Source: Desulfuromusa sp. (GTDB taxonomy: Bacteria > Desulfobacterota > Desulfuromonadia > Desulfuromonadales > Geopsychrobacteraceae). From it: a DNA stretch of 22,520 nt. Positions 8,305-15,347 of this stretch are shown here, one piece after another. Location of the stretch: assembly GCA_021647765.1 (NCBI GenBank), contig JAKIUD010000055.1:1-22520 (forward strand). Reading direction: 5' to 3'. Position 1 is the first letter of the stretch; each line of letters opens with the position of its first letter. A model generated the notes under the pieces. It worked only from the letters and a program-made list of their open reading frames with translations, ran no database searches and was not told where the DNA came from. Made by a program: the position numbers and the translations under genes.

Positions 8305-8981
8305 AAGCTAGATTTAATAATTGATGTGATTTCTGTGTTTGTTGCTACAGTAGCGACATAAGCAGGAGCTAAAAATACTTTTTTCAGATAACAGCGTTCC
8401 GATATTGCAGATAATCGTTTTCCTGGCTTAAGTTCCGCGAAACCCGAACCCTCCATTTTCAAAACTGCCTCTTTTTCTGTCCAGAGTCGGTAGAATCCCC
8501 GGCGTTGCCTGATTCGTGAATATTTTTCCAATCGGGTTTTCTCTGTCACATTGAAATAATGATCTGCAAGTTGTTGAAAGTTAAGTTCCGGATCATTCTT
8601 TTCGAGATCAATTCCGACATCAGCCCCTGAAGTGACTGCAATAACGGCCCAAGAACCTGAATGTGACAGATTAAAAAAAAGTACGGAGTTATGCTCTTCT
8701 GCCAGGAAGGGTTTTCCAGCTTCATTATAACGGAACCGGATAAGATCGGGTGCTATCTTAAGATATTCCCCAAGAAGTCGACGCAAATGACTCCTTACAA
8801 AAATGAAACCTTGTTTTTTCAGCGGGTCAAAAAGTCGCTCTGCTCTCGCTAATTCATCTGCAGATAATATGATTTCTTGATTTGGATTTTTTTCAGCTGA
8901 ACAAGCCAGCTCAAAGCGCCAGAGGTGCAGCTCCCCCGCACGGATAGTTAGTTTGCGAGGGGGAGATTGCCAGGTTGTCAT
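8295..8981 (-). CDS. 4'-phosphopantetheinyl transferase (Sfp type)
   Basis: Transfers phosphopantetheine from coenzyme A to the serine of acyl or peptidyl carrier proteins, the role PfaE plays for PUFA synthases. From the ATG at 8981 it is 228 residues, normal for Sfp/HetI-type enzymes. Seen in order: RSHLRRLLGEYL (residues 63-73), GKPFL (89-93), FNLSHSG (103-109), the magnesium motif GIDLEK (Asp125, Glu127) and LWTEKEAVLKMEG (167-178, Glu171). The frame stays open upstream to 9128, overlapping oleD, but the extra residues do not resemble the family and 8981 leaves a 13-nt gap after oleD. As the last gene of the operon it probably activates the ACP of the synthase, although no ACP is encoded here. 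Confidence 0.93.
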   Translation of the reverse strand: MTTWQSPPRKLTIRAGELHLWRFELACSAEKNPNQEIILSADELARAERLFDPLKKQGFIFVRSHLRRLLGEYLKIAPDLIRFRYNEAGKPFLAEEHNSVLFFNLSHSGSWAVIAVTSGADVGIDLEKNDPELNFQQLADHYFNVTEKTRLEKYSRIRQRRGFYRLWTEKEAVLKMEGSGFAELKPGKRLSAISERCYLKKVFLAPAYVATVATNTEITSIIKSSFSV

Positions 8982-8994
8982 TTCAGAATGCACA

Positions 8995-9987
8995 TCAGGA
9001 TCCTTGTTGCAACCAACATCGTAAGCGACGGAGACCATCATCAATGGAAACCTTTGGCTGGTAACCAAAATCGTTCTTTGCTGCAGCAAGATTAAACCAG
9101 TGTGCTGTCGACATCTCCTTCGCAACAAAACGGGTCATGCGTGGCTCTCCAGGCAACTTAAAAATACGATAAAAGATTTCCAATATCCTGCCAGCAGTAA
9201 CCGCAATGGCAGGAGAAATTGTTTTTGTCACAGCAGGAAGCCCACCCGCGGCGAGAATCCGGTTGACAATTTCCCACAAGGGCAAGGGTTCATCATTAGA
9301 GATAAAATAAACTTTACCGGCAACTCTCGAACCGACCACAAGTTTTTCCGCAACCTGCACGTGAGCCATGGCGGCATTATCGATATAAACGGTATCAACC
9401 AGACAAGGTTTATCACCGATTCGACGCAGTTCTCCAGTCCTGCCCCGTTCAAGAATCCGTGGCACCAGATGATTATCCTCCGGGCCCCAGATCAGATGGG
9501 GTCGCAGTGCCACAGTTGCCAGGGAATCATCGTTAGCGGCGAGAACAAGCTGTTCAGCTTCAGCCTTGGTCTGCGGATATGGTGAAAGATAATGATCGGG
9601 ATAAGGTACTGATTCGTCGATACCTTCCATATCAGAACCATCAAAAACCACACTGGGAGAGCTGGTATAGACCAGACGTGTAATCTCACATTGTCGACAA
9701 GCCAGAATAATATTTTTAGTCCCGATCACATTCGGTTGATAAAATTCTTCATATCTGCCCCATACCCCAGCCCTGGCGGCGACATGATAAACCAGATCAC
9801 AACCATCAGCTGCCTTGATAACAGCAGAGAGGTCGTTTAAATCTCCCACACTCTGCTCAACCCCAAGCGCCGTTAGTTGAGGGTAAATATTGCGTGAAAA
9901 AGAACAGATATCATATCCCTGTTCAAGTAGTAACTTAACAATCGCCTTACCAAGAAAGCCACCACCACCAGTCACAAGAACTTTCAT
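8995..9987 (-). CDS. oleD: OleD, NAD(P)-dependent 2-alkyl-3-ketoacid reductase
   Basis: In olefin biosynthesis OleD reduces the 2-alkyl-3-ketoacid made by OleA to the 2-alkyl-3-hydroxyacid. The 330-residue protein is an extended short-chain dehydrogenase. It has a Rossmann motif GGGGFLGK (residues 7-14), VYHVAARAGVWG (67-77), a Ser in YTSSPSVVF and the catalytic pair Tyr137/Lys141 in YPQTK. Its ATG overlaps the oleC TGA by 4 nt (9984-9987), indicating translational coupling. Relatives include 3-beta-hydroxysteroid dehydrogenases, but the position directly after oleA, oleB and oleC makes OleD by far the best call. Confidence 0.93.
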   Translation of the reverse strand: MKVLVTGGGGFLGKAIVKLLLEQGYDICSFSRNIYPQLTALGVEQSVGDLNDLSAVIKAADGCDLVYHVAARAGVWGRYEEFYQPNVIGTKNIILACRQCEITRLVYTSSPSVVFDGSDMEGIDESVPYPDHYLSPYPQTKAEAEQLVLAANDDSLATVALRPHLIWGPEDNHLVPRILERGRTGELRRIGDKPCLVDTVYIDNAAMAHVQVAEKLVVGSRVAGKVYFISNDEPLPLWEIVNRILAAGGLPAVTKTISPAIAVTAGRILEIFYRIFKLPGEPRMTRFVAKEMSTAHWFNLAAAKNDFGYQPKVSIDDGLRRLRCWLQQGS

Positions 9988-11648
9988 CGCAATTGCTCCT
10001 GAGCCCAGACAGCCAGCTTCTCCCGAAAAATTTTTGCATTGTGACGAATATCAACAGGAAAGGCGGGATGGATCAAAAATTGATCAATATTTTTTGTCAT
10101 AGCATGAGACTGAGCAATGTTCTTCAGTTCGGTCAGGAGAATGGTCTGTTCATGCTGATTAAGACCCTTTTCCAACTCAACACAGATTGCGGGCTGTTGC
10201 TCATCGACCTTACCGATACCAACCAACGCCGTACGAAAAACTTCGGCATGAGTATTAAAAATTGCTTCACAGGGGATGGTAAACAGAGTTTCCAGCGGAG
10301 TGACGACCCGATGCACCTTACGCCCGCAAAACCAGATCCGTCCCTGCTCATCCCGATAGCCGAGATCCCCCATCCGGTGAAAAAAACCCCCATCAGAAAC
10401 CCTAATTTTTGCTAACCGGGTTGATTCGGTACGGTTAAAATAGCTATGTGTCACCTGCGGACCTTTGACTACAATTTCGCCGATCTCTCCGTTGGCGACC
10501 TTCAAATCATCACACCAGGAAGAAATTTCCTGATCATCAATCTGAATAATTTCAAGTTGAATACTTGGAACCGGAAAGCCGACACAGACCCCTTCCCCTT
10601 GATCAGTGGCAAAACGGGTCTCCTGAAGGATTGTCTCACTGCCAATGGAACAAACCGGTAGTGACTCGGTCGCGCCATAAGGGGTGAAAACCTGAATTCC
10701 GGGATTGAGCATTTTTACAAATCTTTCCAGCACTACTGCTGGAACCGGTGCCCCCGCAGAAATGGCTCTCTTCAGCGAAGGAAGCTTCACTCCATATTTT
10801 TCACCATGCAGCCCCACCCGTCGAATCAGTGCCGGGGAACCAAACATGGTGGTAACATTGAAACGTTTAATCGCGGTGATAATATTTTCGGGATCAACAG
10901 AACCGGGACGGGTAAAATCCATCTCAGGAATGACTGAAGTCATCCCTAATGCCGGAGCAAACAGAGCAAATAACGGAAATGTCGGCAGGTCGATCTCTCC
11001 GGGTGCAATCTGATAGATATCTCTTAATGCATCAACCTGCGCGATGAAGTTCCCATGACTGTAAACCGCCCCTTTGGGAACACCTGTACTGCCACTGGTA
11101 AACAGAATCGCGGCAGTTTCATCAGCTGTTGTGCAGACAGTTTCAAAATGGTGATTGTGAGCAATCGGTTCGATCAATTTAGCCAGAGTTGTCCCCCCCC
11201 AGCACAAACGTGAGCCAACCGTCAGAATAATTTTCAGGCTCTGTTTTCCCCAACCAAACAGCAATCTGGCAAATTGCGCCTTGGGAATACCGATAAAGGC
11301 TTCCGGCTCAGCTTCAGCGAGGCAGACCTTAAGATTCTTAATTCCCATACCGGGATCGATCAATATCGGTACCGCACCAACCTTAAAAAGGGCGAATGTC
11401 AGTGCAAAAAAATCGAGGCTGGGTTGAACCATAAGAACGGTGCGGACACCTCGATGAATACCGATCGATTCCAAACCAGCAGCAATCCGATTGCTCTGCT
11501 GGTCAAGCTCAGCGTAAGTATAGCTCTGATAAATCGGTTGTTTATTATTGTCGTGTTTATAGGGAAAGTGAACCGCTGCTGTGGCAGGTTGTTTCGCCGC
11601 CATAGCGGGCAAATGGGCAGCGATATTGTAACTTTGAGCTCCGGTCAT
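9984..11648 (-). CDS. oleC: OleC, AMP-dependent beta-lactone synthetase
   Basis: OleC activates the 2-alkyl-3-hydroxyacid with ATP and closes it to a beta-lactone. This 554-residue member of the acyl-adenylate-forming superfamily has the phosphate loop FTSGSTGVPKG (residues 183-193), TPYGATES, GDLGYRDEQGRIWFCGR and a C-terminal lid with a Lys in HNAKIFREK. It starts 3 nt after the oleB stop and overlaps oleD by 4 nt. General acyl-CoA ligases share these motifs; the specific call rests on overall fit (FALFAPALG, WCGR-type lid) and the complete ole gene order. Confidence 0.93.
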   Translation of the reverse strand: MTGAQSYNIAAHLPAMAAKQPATAAVHFPYKHDNNKQPIYQSYTYAELDQQSNRIAAGLESIGIHRGVRTVLMVQPSLDFFALTFALFKVGAVPILIDPGMGIKNLKVCLAEAEPEAFIGIPKAQFARLLFGWGKQSLKIILTVGSRLCWGGTTLAKLIEPIAHNHHFETVCTTADETAAILFTSGSTGVPKGAVYSHGNFIAQVDALRDIYQIAPGEIDLPTFPLFALFAPALGMTSVIPEMDFTRPGSVDPENIITAIKRFNVTTMFGSPALIRRVGLHGEKYGVKLPSLKRAISAGAPVPAVVLERFVKMLNPGIQVFTPYGATESLPVCSIGSETILQETRFATDQGEGVCVGFPVPSIQLEIIQIDDQEISSWCDDLKVANGEIGEIVVKGPQVTHSYFNRTESTRLAKIRVSDGGFFHRMGDLGYRDEQGRIWFCGRKVHRVVTPLETLFTIPCEAIFNTHAEVFRTALVGIGKVDEQQPAICVELEKGLNQHEQTILLTELKNIAQSHAMTKNIDQFLIHPAFPVDIRHNAKIFREKLAVWAQEQLR

Positions 11649-11651
11649 AAT

Positions 11652-12566
11652 TTACCGACCTGATTTTGGAAGCGGATTATCCTGCAAAAAGTTTCTGATT
11701 ATCGGCAAAATATCCTCCCTGGCATCCTCCAGGATATAATGTCCACAGTCAGCAAATGAATGAACTTCTGCTTGAGGAAAATGTTTCTTCCATTCAGCAA
11801 GAAAATTAAGATCAAAAACAAAGTCTTTTTCGCCCCAGCATATACAGATTGGAAGTTCGGCAAAATTTGCTAGTCCGTCTTCAACCTGACTGATCAAATC
11901 ATAACCGGGATCATTTTTCTGCAGTGGAATATTTTGCACAAAACGGAGTGTAGCAACGCGATGTTGCCAGTTATCATAAGGACTGCAATAAATTTTACGC
12001 AATTCGGATGACATCCGCTGACGTTGACAGCCAACCCATGCAGCGCCACGGGCAAACAGATTGAATCCCTGAATCAGAAAAGCACCTAATTGGGTATTTC
12101 GACAGATTTTAAGCACCAATGGAATTTTTTTTGTAGCAGGCAAATGAAATGCTGCCGTGTTTAAAATAACTAATCGGGCGATACGCTCAGGATGTCGAAT
12201 TGCCCAAGCCATGCCGATCATACCGCCCCAATCATGCAGAACCAGAGTGATTTTTTTCTTCAGTTTAAGATTTTTTATCAGAGCATCAAGGTCATCTACC
12301 CGCTGTTCCAAGGTAAATGAGTACTGAGAATCTACAGGTTTATCGGAGAGTCCACAACCAATATGATCGGGGACAATGAGACGGTAATCGCTCCGCAACT
12401 CACGCACTAAATGACGGTAATAAAAAGACCAGGAAGGATTGCCATGCAGCATGACAACCGGATCGCCCTGACCTTCATCCAGATAATGGTATTTCAAACC
12501 GTTCAGATCGAAATAATTATTTTTAAAGGGATATTCAGATTTGAACAGAGCTGAATCTATTTCCAT
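11652..12566 (-). CDS. oleB: OleB, alpha/beta hydrolase (beta-lactone decarboxylase)
   Basis: OleB removes CO2 from the beta-lactone made by OleC to yield the cis-olefin; it belongs to the haloalkane dehalogenase branch of alpha/beta hydrolases. Residues visible are HGNPSWSFYYR (41-51, oxyanion region), the nucleophile Asp112 in LHDWGG and the catalytic His276 in ADCGHY. I chose the ATG at 12566 (304 residues) because GTGGGA lies 6 nt upstream and the product then starts like other family members. A TTG at 12596 would add ten residues without a better site. It is separate from oleC, unlike the fused OleBC of some actinobacteria. A palindromic repeat separates it from oleA. Confidence 0.93.
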   Translation of the reverse strand: MEIDSALFKSEYPFKNNYFDLNGLKYHYLDEGQGDPVVMLHGNPSWSFYYRHLVRELRSDYRLIVPDHIGCGLSDKPVDSQYSFTLEQRVDDLDALIKNLKLKKKITLVLHDWGGMIGMAWAIRHPERIARLVILNTAAFHLPATKKIPLVLKICRNTQLGAFLIQGFNLFARGAAWVGCQRQRMSSELRKIYCSPYDNWQHRVATLRFVQNIPLQKNDPGYDLISQVEDGLANFAELPICICWGEKDFVFDLNFLAEWKKHFPQAEVHSFADCGHYILEDAREDILPIIRNFLQDNPLPKSGR

Positions 12567-12626
12567 CAATATTCCCACAAGAAAATTGCTAAGCAAAAAT
12601 TTTGAATGTGACTCTTCAGCAAAACC

Positions 12627-12725
12627 GGGACTGTCCCCGCATGGGGGCTGTCCTAGGCTTTAACCTTCACAGTTGCATGGCTCGCAACTCTTGGGACAGC
12701 CCCCGATGACCCTGGGGACAGTCCC
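12627..12725. repeat. Nested palindromic repeat between oleA and oleB (GGGACTGTCCCC family)
   Basis: GGGACTGTCCCC at 12627-12638 is mirrored by GGGGACAGTCCC at 12714-12725. Inside, GGGGGCTGTCC (12643-12653) pairs with GGACAGCCCCC (12694-12704), and GTTGC/GCAAC (12672-12688) caps the structure. The 99-bp block can fold into one long stem. It resembles REP-like elements mobilised by RAYT (TnpA-REP) transposases. It may stabilise or attenuate the transcript between oleA and oleB. Confidence 0.8.
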
Positions 12726-12740
12726 GAGTTACTAAAGTAT

Positions 12741-12760
12741 CAGTTACCATCAGTTACCAT
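12741..12760. repeat. Tandem 10-bp duplication at the oleA stop codon
   Basis: CAGTTACCAT occurs twice in tandem at 12741-12750 and 12751-12760. The oleA TAA (12754-12756) lies in the second copy. It looks like a small slippage duplication with no effect on the protein. Confidence 0.7.
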
Positions 12761-13797
12761 TGGATTGCCATCATGATACAGTTGAGCCCACTCCCGATAC
12801 CCAAAAAACCAACCAGCTCACCGGGACGCAACTCATCACGTTCTCTAGCAATCGCTGCAGTAATCGGCAAAGACACCGTTCCCATATTTCCGAGAAACTC
12901 AAAGGTAGGAAAATCTTTCGCTGGATCAACCCCGATTGTTTGTAGTATCAGTTTCTGGTGCGCTTCACCAACCTGATGACAGATAACCTTGTCAATCCGG
13001 TCAGCAGTCATTCCAAGTTCTTTCGAAAAAGCCGCCCAAGTTCGTTTACCCAGCTCTACACCATGCTTCATCACCGCAACGGCATCGGTCTGCATATAAG
13101 GAACATGATTTTCGGGAGATTCGGTATTAATTCCCCAGCGACAAAGTTCATGAAATTGTGGTTCAGCAATATTCACCCCACCGAGCAATTTCGGACGACG
13201 GGATGGGGAAAAAGAACCATCGGTCAATAAAACTGCAGCAGCCCCTGAACCACCTGTTAGTGTCGCCAGAGAAGTGGTAAACAGCTCCATCGATGGATGA
13301 TCCAGCATCTGCTGAATCATGATTTCATTGATTTCACGGGAGCTTTCACATGCCACAACCAGACCAGCACGGATCTGTCCTAACTCAATTCGGTTGGCAA
13401 TATCAAGAACCCCGTTCAAGACTCCAAGACAGGCATTGGACGTGTCATAAATAGCGGCATCTCCCTGAACACCAAGAGCAGCCGCAACCTGGCAAGCCGT
13501 TGCTGGCTCAAAATGCTCACGACACACCCCGGCATAAACTACTGCACCAATATCCTGTGGAGAGATACTACGTTCCTGCAGCGCCTTTTTAGCAGCAGCA
13601 ATAGCGCCATAAGAAATTGGCGTATTAGGCTTCCACCAGCGTCGTTCACGAATCCCCGTTAACGCCTCTAATTGGCCGGGCGTTATATGCAACGTATCGT
13701 ACATAGGTCGTAACCGACTCTCCAACTCAGCAGAGGTAATGACTATTGGTGCCAGCTCGTAACCAACCGATTCTATGTAAACTCTTGAATATTTCAT
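12754..13797 (-). CDS. oleA: OleA, head-to-head acyl-CoA condensing enzyme
   Basis: OleA joins two acyl-CoA chains by a non-decarboxylative Claisen condensation to a 2-alkyl-3-ketoacid, the first step of long-chain olefin synthesis. The 347-residue thiolase-fold protein is close to FabH. It has Cys123 in DTSNACLG, His274 in ICHQVGEAH and Asn304 in FLGNMGT. It also has Glu97 in CREHFEPATA, matching the glutamate that OleA supplies to the neighbouring subunit and FabH lacks. Its own ribosome site is weak; the TGA of a small upstream frame overlaps its ATG by 4 nt, so coupling may drive its translation. Confidence 0.94.
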   Translation of the reverse strand: MKYSRVYIESVGYELAPIVITSAELESRLRPMYDTLHITPGQLEALTGIRERRWWKPNTPISYGAIAAAKKALQERSISPQDIGAVVYAGVCREHFEPATACQVAAALGVQGDAAIYDTSNACLGVLNGVLDIANRIELGQIRAGLVVACESSREINEIMIQQMLDHPSMELFTTSLATLTGGSGAAAVLLTDGSFSPSRRPKLLGGVNIAEPQFHELCRWGINTESPENHVPYMQTDAVAVMKHGVELGKRTWAAFSKELGMTADRIDKVICHQVGEAHQKLILQTIGVDPAKDFPTFEFLGNMGTVSLPITAAIARERDELRPGELVGFLGIGSGLNCIMMAIQW

Positions 13798-13913
13798 CTG
13801 ATCTTTTCGTCAATTCCAAAAATGGTAATAATGTCAGGATGATCTTGTAACATAAAAGCCAGAACAGGTGAAGTACCGCAACAATGGCTACAGTCAATAC
13901 GCAGACCAGGCAA
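13794..13913 (-). CDS. Candidate small Cys-rich protein, coupled to oleA
   Basis: The 124-nt gap between the flavoprotein gene and oleA holds an open frame of 39 codons. It starts at TTG 13913 (AGAG 6-7 nt upstream) and ends in a TGA that shares ATGA with the oleA start. The protein reads like a real one: a Cys cluster CSHCC at residues 8-12, then a hydrophobic stretch around PVLAFML and IITIFGID near the end. The frame is also open backward into the end of the flavoprotein gene but has no ATG or GTG there. I do not recognise a family. Alternatives are a C-terminal remnant of a lost gene, or chance. The coupling geometry and the lack of a good oleA ribosome site argue for real translation. 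Confidence 0.45.
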   Translation of the reverse strand: MPGLRIDCSHCCGTSPVLAFMLQDHPDIITIFGIDEKIR

Positions 13914-13921
13914 CTGATTCT

Positions 13922-15307
13922 CTATTTCAATTGAAACAACGCCTTGTTCAGTGCTTCCTTCATCACCTCCTCCAAGGAGGGATGATAGACTGGCATCTGG
14001 AGGATTTCATCGACAGTCATTTTGTGTTCAAGTGCCAAGACCAGAGTTTGTGCCATATGTTCAGCTCCGCGGCCAAATATTTCTGCCCCCAGCAGAGAGC
14101 CGGTATCTTTATTGACATAGACCTGGATCATCCCGCGCTTATCATTATAAATTTCGTGACGGGGGCCGTGCGCCATCCGTGCCCGCCCGATGATGGTCTG
14201 TTCCGGATTGAGTGATTTGTAATCAACTCCGACAGTAGCCATTTGCGGATCAGTATAATAAACACCCATGCGGGGAACTCTTTTACCCTCTTTACGAGCA
14301 GGAAAGTTGATAGCACTGGTGGCGGCAATACGACCTTCAATATAGGCCTCATGCCATAGCGGCAGATCTTCGGTCGCATCCCCGGCAATAAACACCGCAG
14401 CGTCGCCACATTGCATTGTCTGTAAATCATACTGAGGCAGACCTCTCGAATCGAGAGTGAGATCGGCATTTTCAAGCTTCATAGTATGCAGATTGGAAGT
14501 TCTGCCGCTGGCAAGCAGCACCCGCTCATAAGTTTTGGTTATAATTTCACCCTCATCGGTACGATAGGTCAGCTCATAACCGTCAGCAACTTTGGTCGCG
14601 TGGGTAAAATTTCCCTGCGGAATAATATTGAGTTCCTGCTGCAAGGTTTGCAGCACTTCGCGCTGCATGTCGGGGTGGGTGAAAGAACCAATCCGACCGC
14701 TACGACCATAAAGGGTAGTCTCAACCCCGAGGCGGTGAAACGCCTGCCCCAGTTCTAAAGCGATGACCCCGAGACCAACAACTGCCAGAGATTTGGGAAG
14801 ATCTTCAAGCTCAAAAATAGTATCACTGGTATCGAGTTCATGCCGCAGGGATTCAAACACCGGCGAAACATACGGGGTGGAACCGCAAGTAAGAATTATC
14901 TTATCGGCTTTGACTCGCAACTTACCATCAACATCGATTGTATGCTGATCAATAAATGTCGCCTTCCCTTCAGTCTTGAATTGATCCCTGATACTGCTGA
15001 CATATTTCAACACACTACCAACAAACTTTTCGGTTCGATCCTCTTTTATCCGCTCAAATACGCGTTTTCCGTTCACCTGATTGTGCCCATCGATACCAAA
15101 GTATGCTCCCTCTTTTATGGAATGAGCCAGATCTCCAGCTGCAATCAACATTTTACTCGGCATGCAACCCACCCTGGCACAGGTGGTGCCGTAGGGGCCA
15201 TGCTGAATTAATAAGACACTGTCGGTCTGTTTGCGAATCCGACTGAAAGCACCCAGTCCAGCAGTCCCAGCACCTATAATGGCATATTCAACCTCACAGA
15301 TTTCCAT
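13922..15307 (-). CDS. Dihydrolipoamide dehydrogenase-like FAD/NAD disulfide oxidoreductase
   Basis: A 461-residue pyridine nucleotide-disulfide oxidoreductase. It has the FAD-binding GAGTAGLGAF (residues 13-22), the redox pair Cys43 and Cys48 in TCARVGCMPSK, the NAD-binding VVGLGVIALELG, the second FAD motif FIAGDA, and the C-terminal His442/Glu447 dyad in HPSLEEV. Classical members oxidise dihydrolipoamide in 2-oxoacid dehydrogenase complexes. No E1/E2 genes are nearby, so its partner here is unknown. A strong site (AAGGAGAG) precedes the ATG. It sits 40 nt downstream of the synthase and upstream of oleA, so it is inside the lipid operon. Mercuric or glutathione reductase is less likely, given no extra domains and an Lpd-like tail. 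Confidence 0.9.
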   Translation of the reverse strand: MEICEVEYAIIGAGTAGLGAFSRIRKQTDSVLLIQHGPYGTTCARVGCMPSKMLIAAGDLAHSIKEGAYFGIDGHNQVNGKRVFERIKEDRTEKFVGSVLKYVSSIRDQFKTEGKATFIDQHTIDVDGKLRVKADKIILTCGSTPYVSPVFESLRHELDTSDTIFELEDLPKSLAVVGLGVIALELGQAFHRLGVETTLYGRSGRIGSFTHPDMQREVLQTLQQELNIIPQGNFTHATKVADGYELTYRTDEGEIITKTYERVLLASGRTSNLHTMKLENADLTLDSRGLPQYDLQTMQCGDAAVFIAGDATEDLPLWHEAYIEGRIAATSAINFPARKEGKRVPRMGVYYTDPQMATVGVDYKSLNPEQTIIGRARMAHGPRHEIYNDKRGMIQVYVNKDTGSLLGAEIFGRGAEHMAQTLVLALEHKMTVDEILQMPVYHPSLEEVMKEALNKALFQLK

Positions 15308-15347
15308 CTATCTCTCCTTATACAGGTCACAACGATATTGACCCTTA

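Noticed and set aside
12627..12725. CRISPR array or toxin-like repeat
   Set aside because: The repeats are inverted and nested, with no regular spacers and no cas genes.
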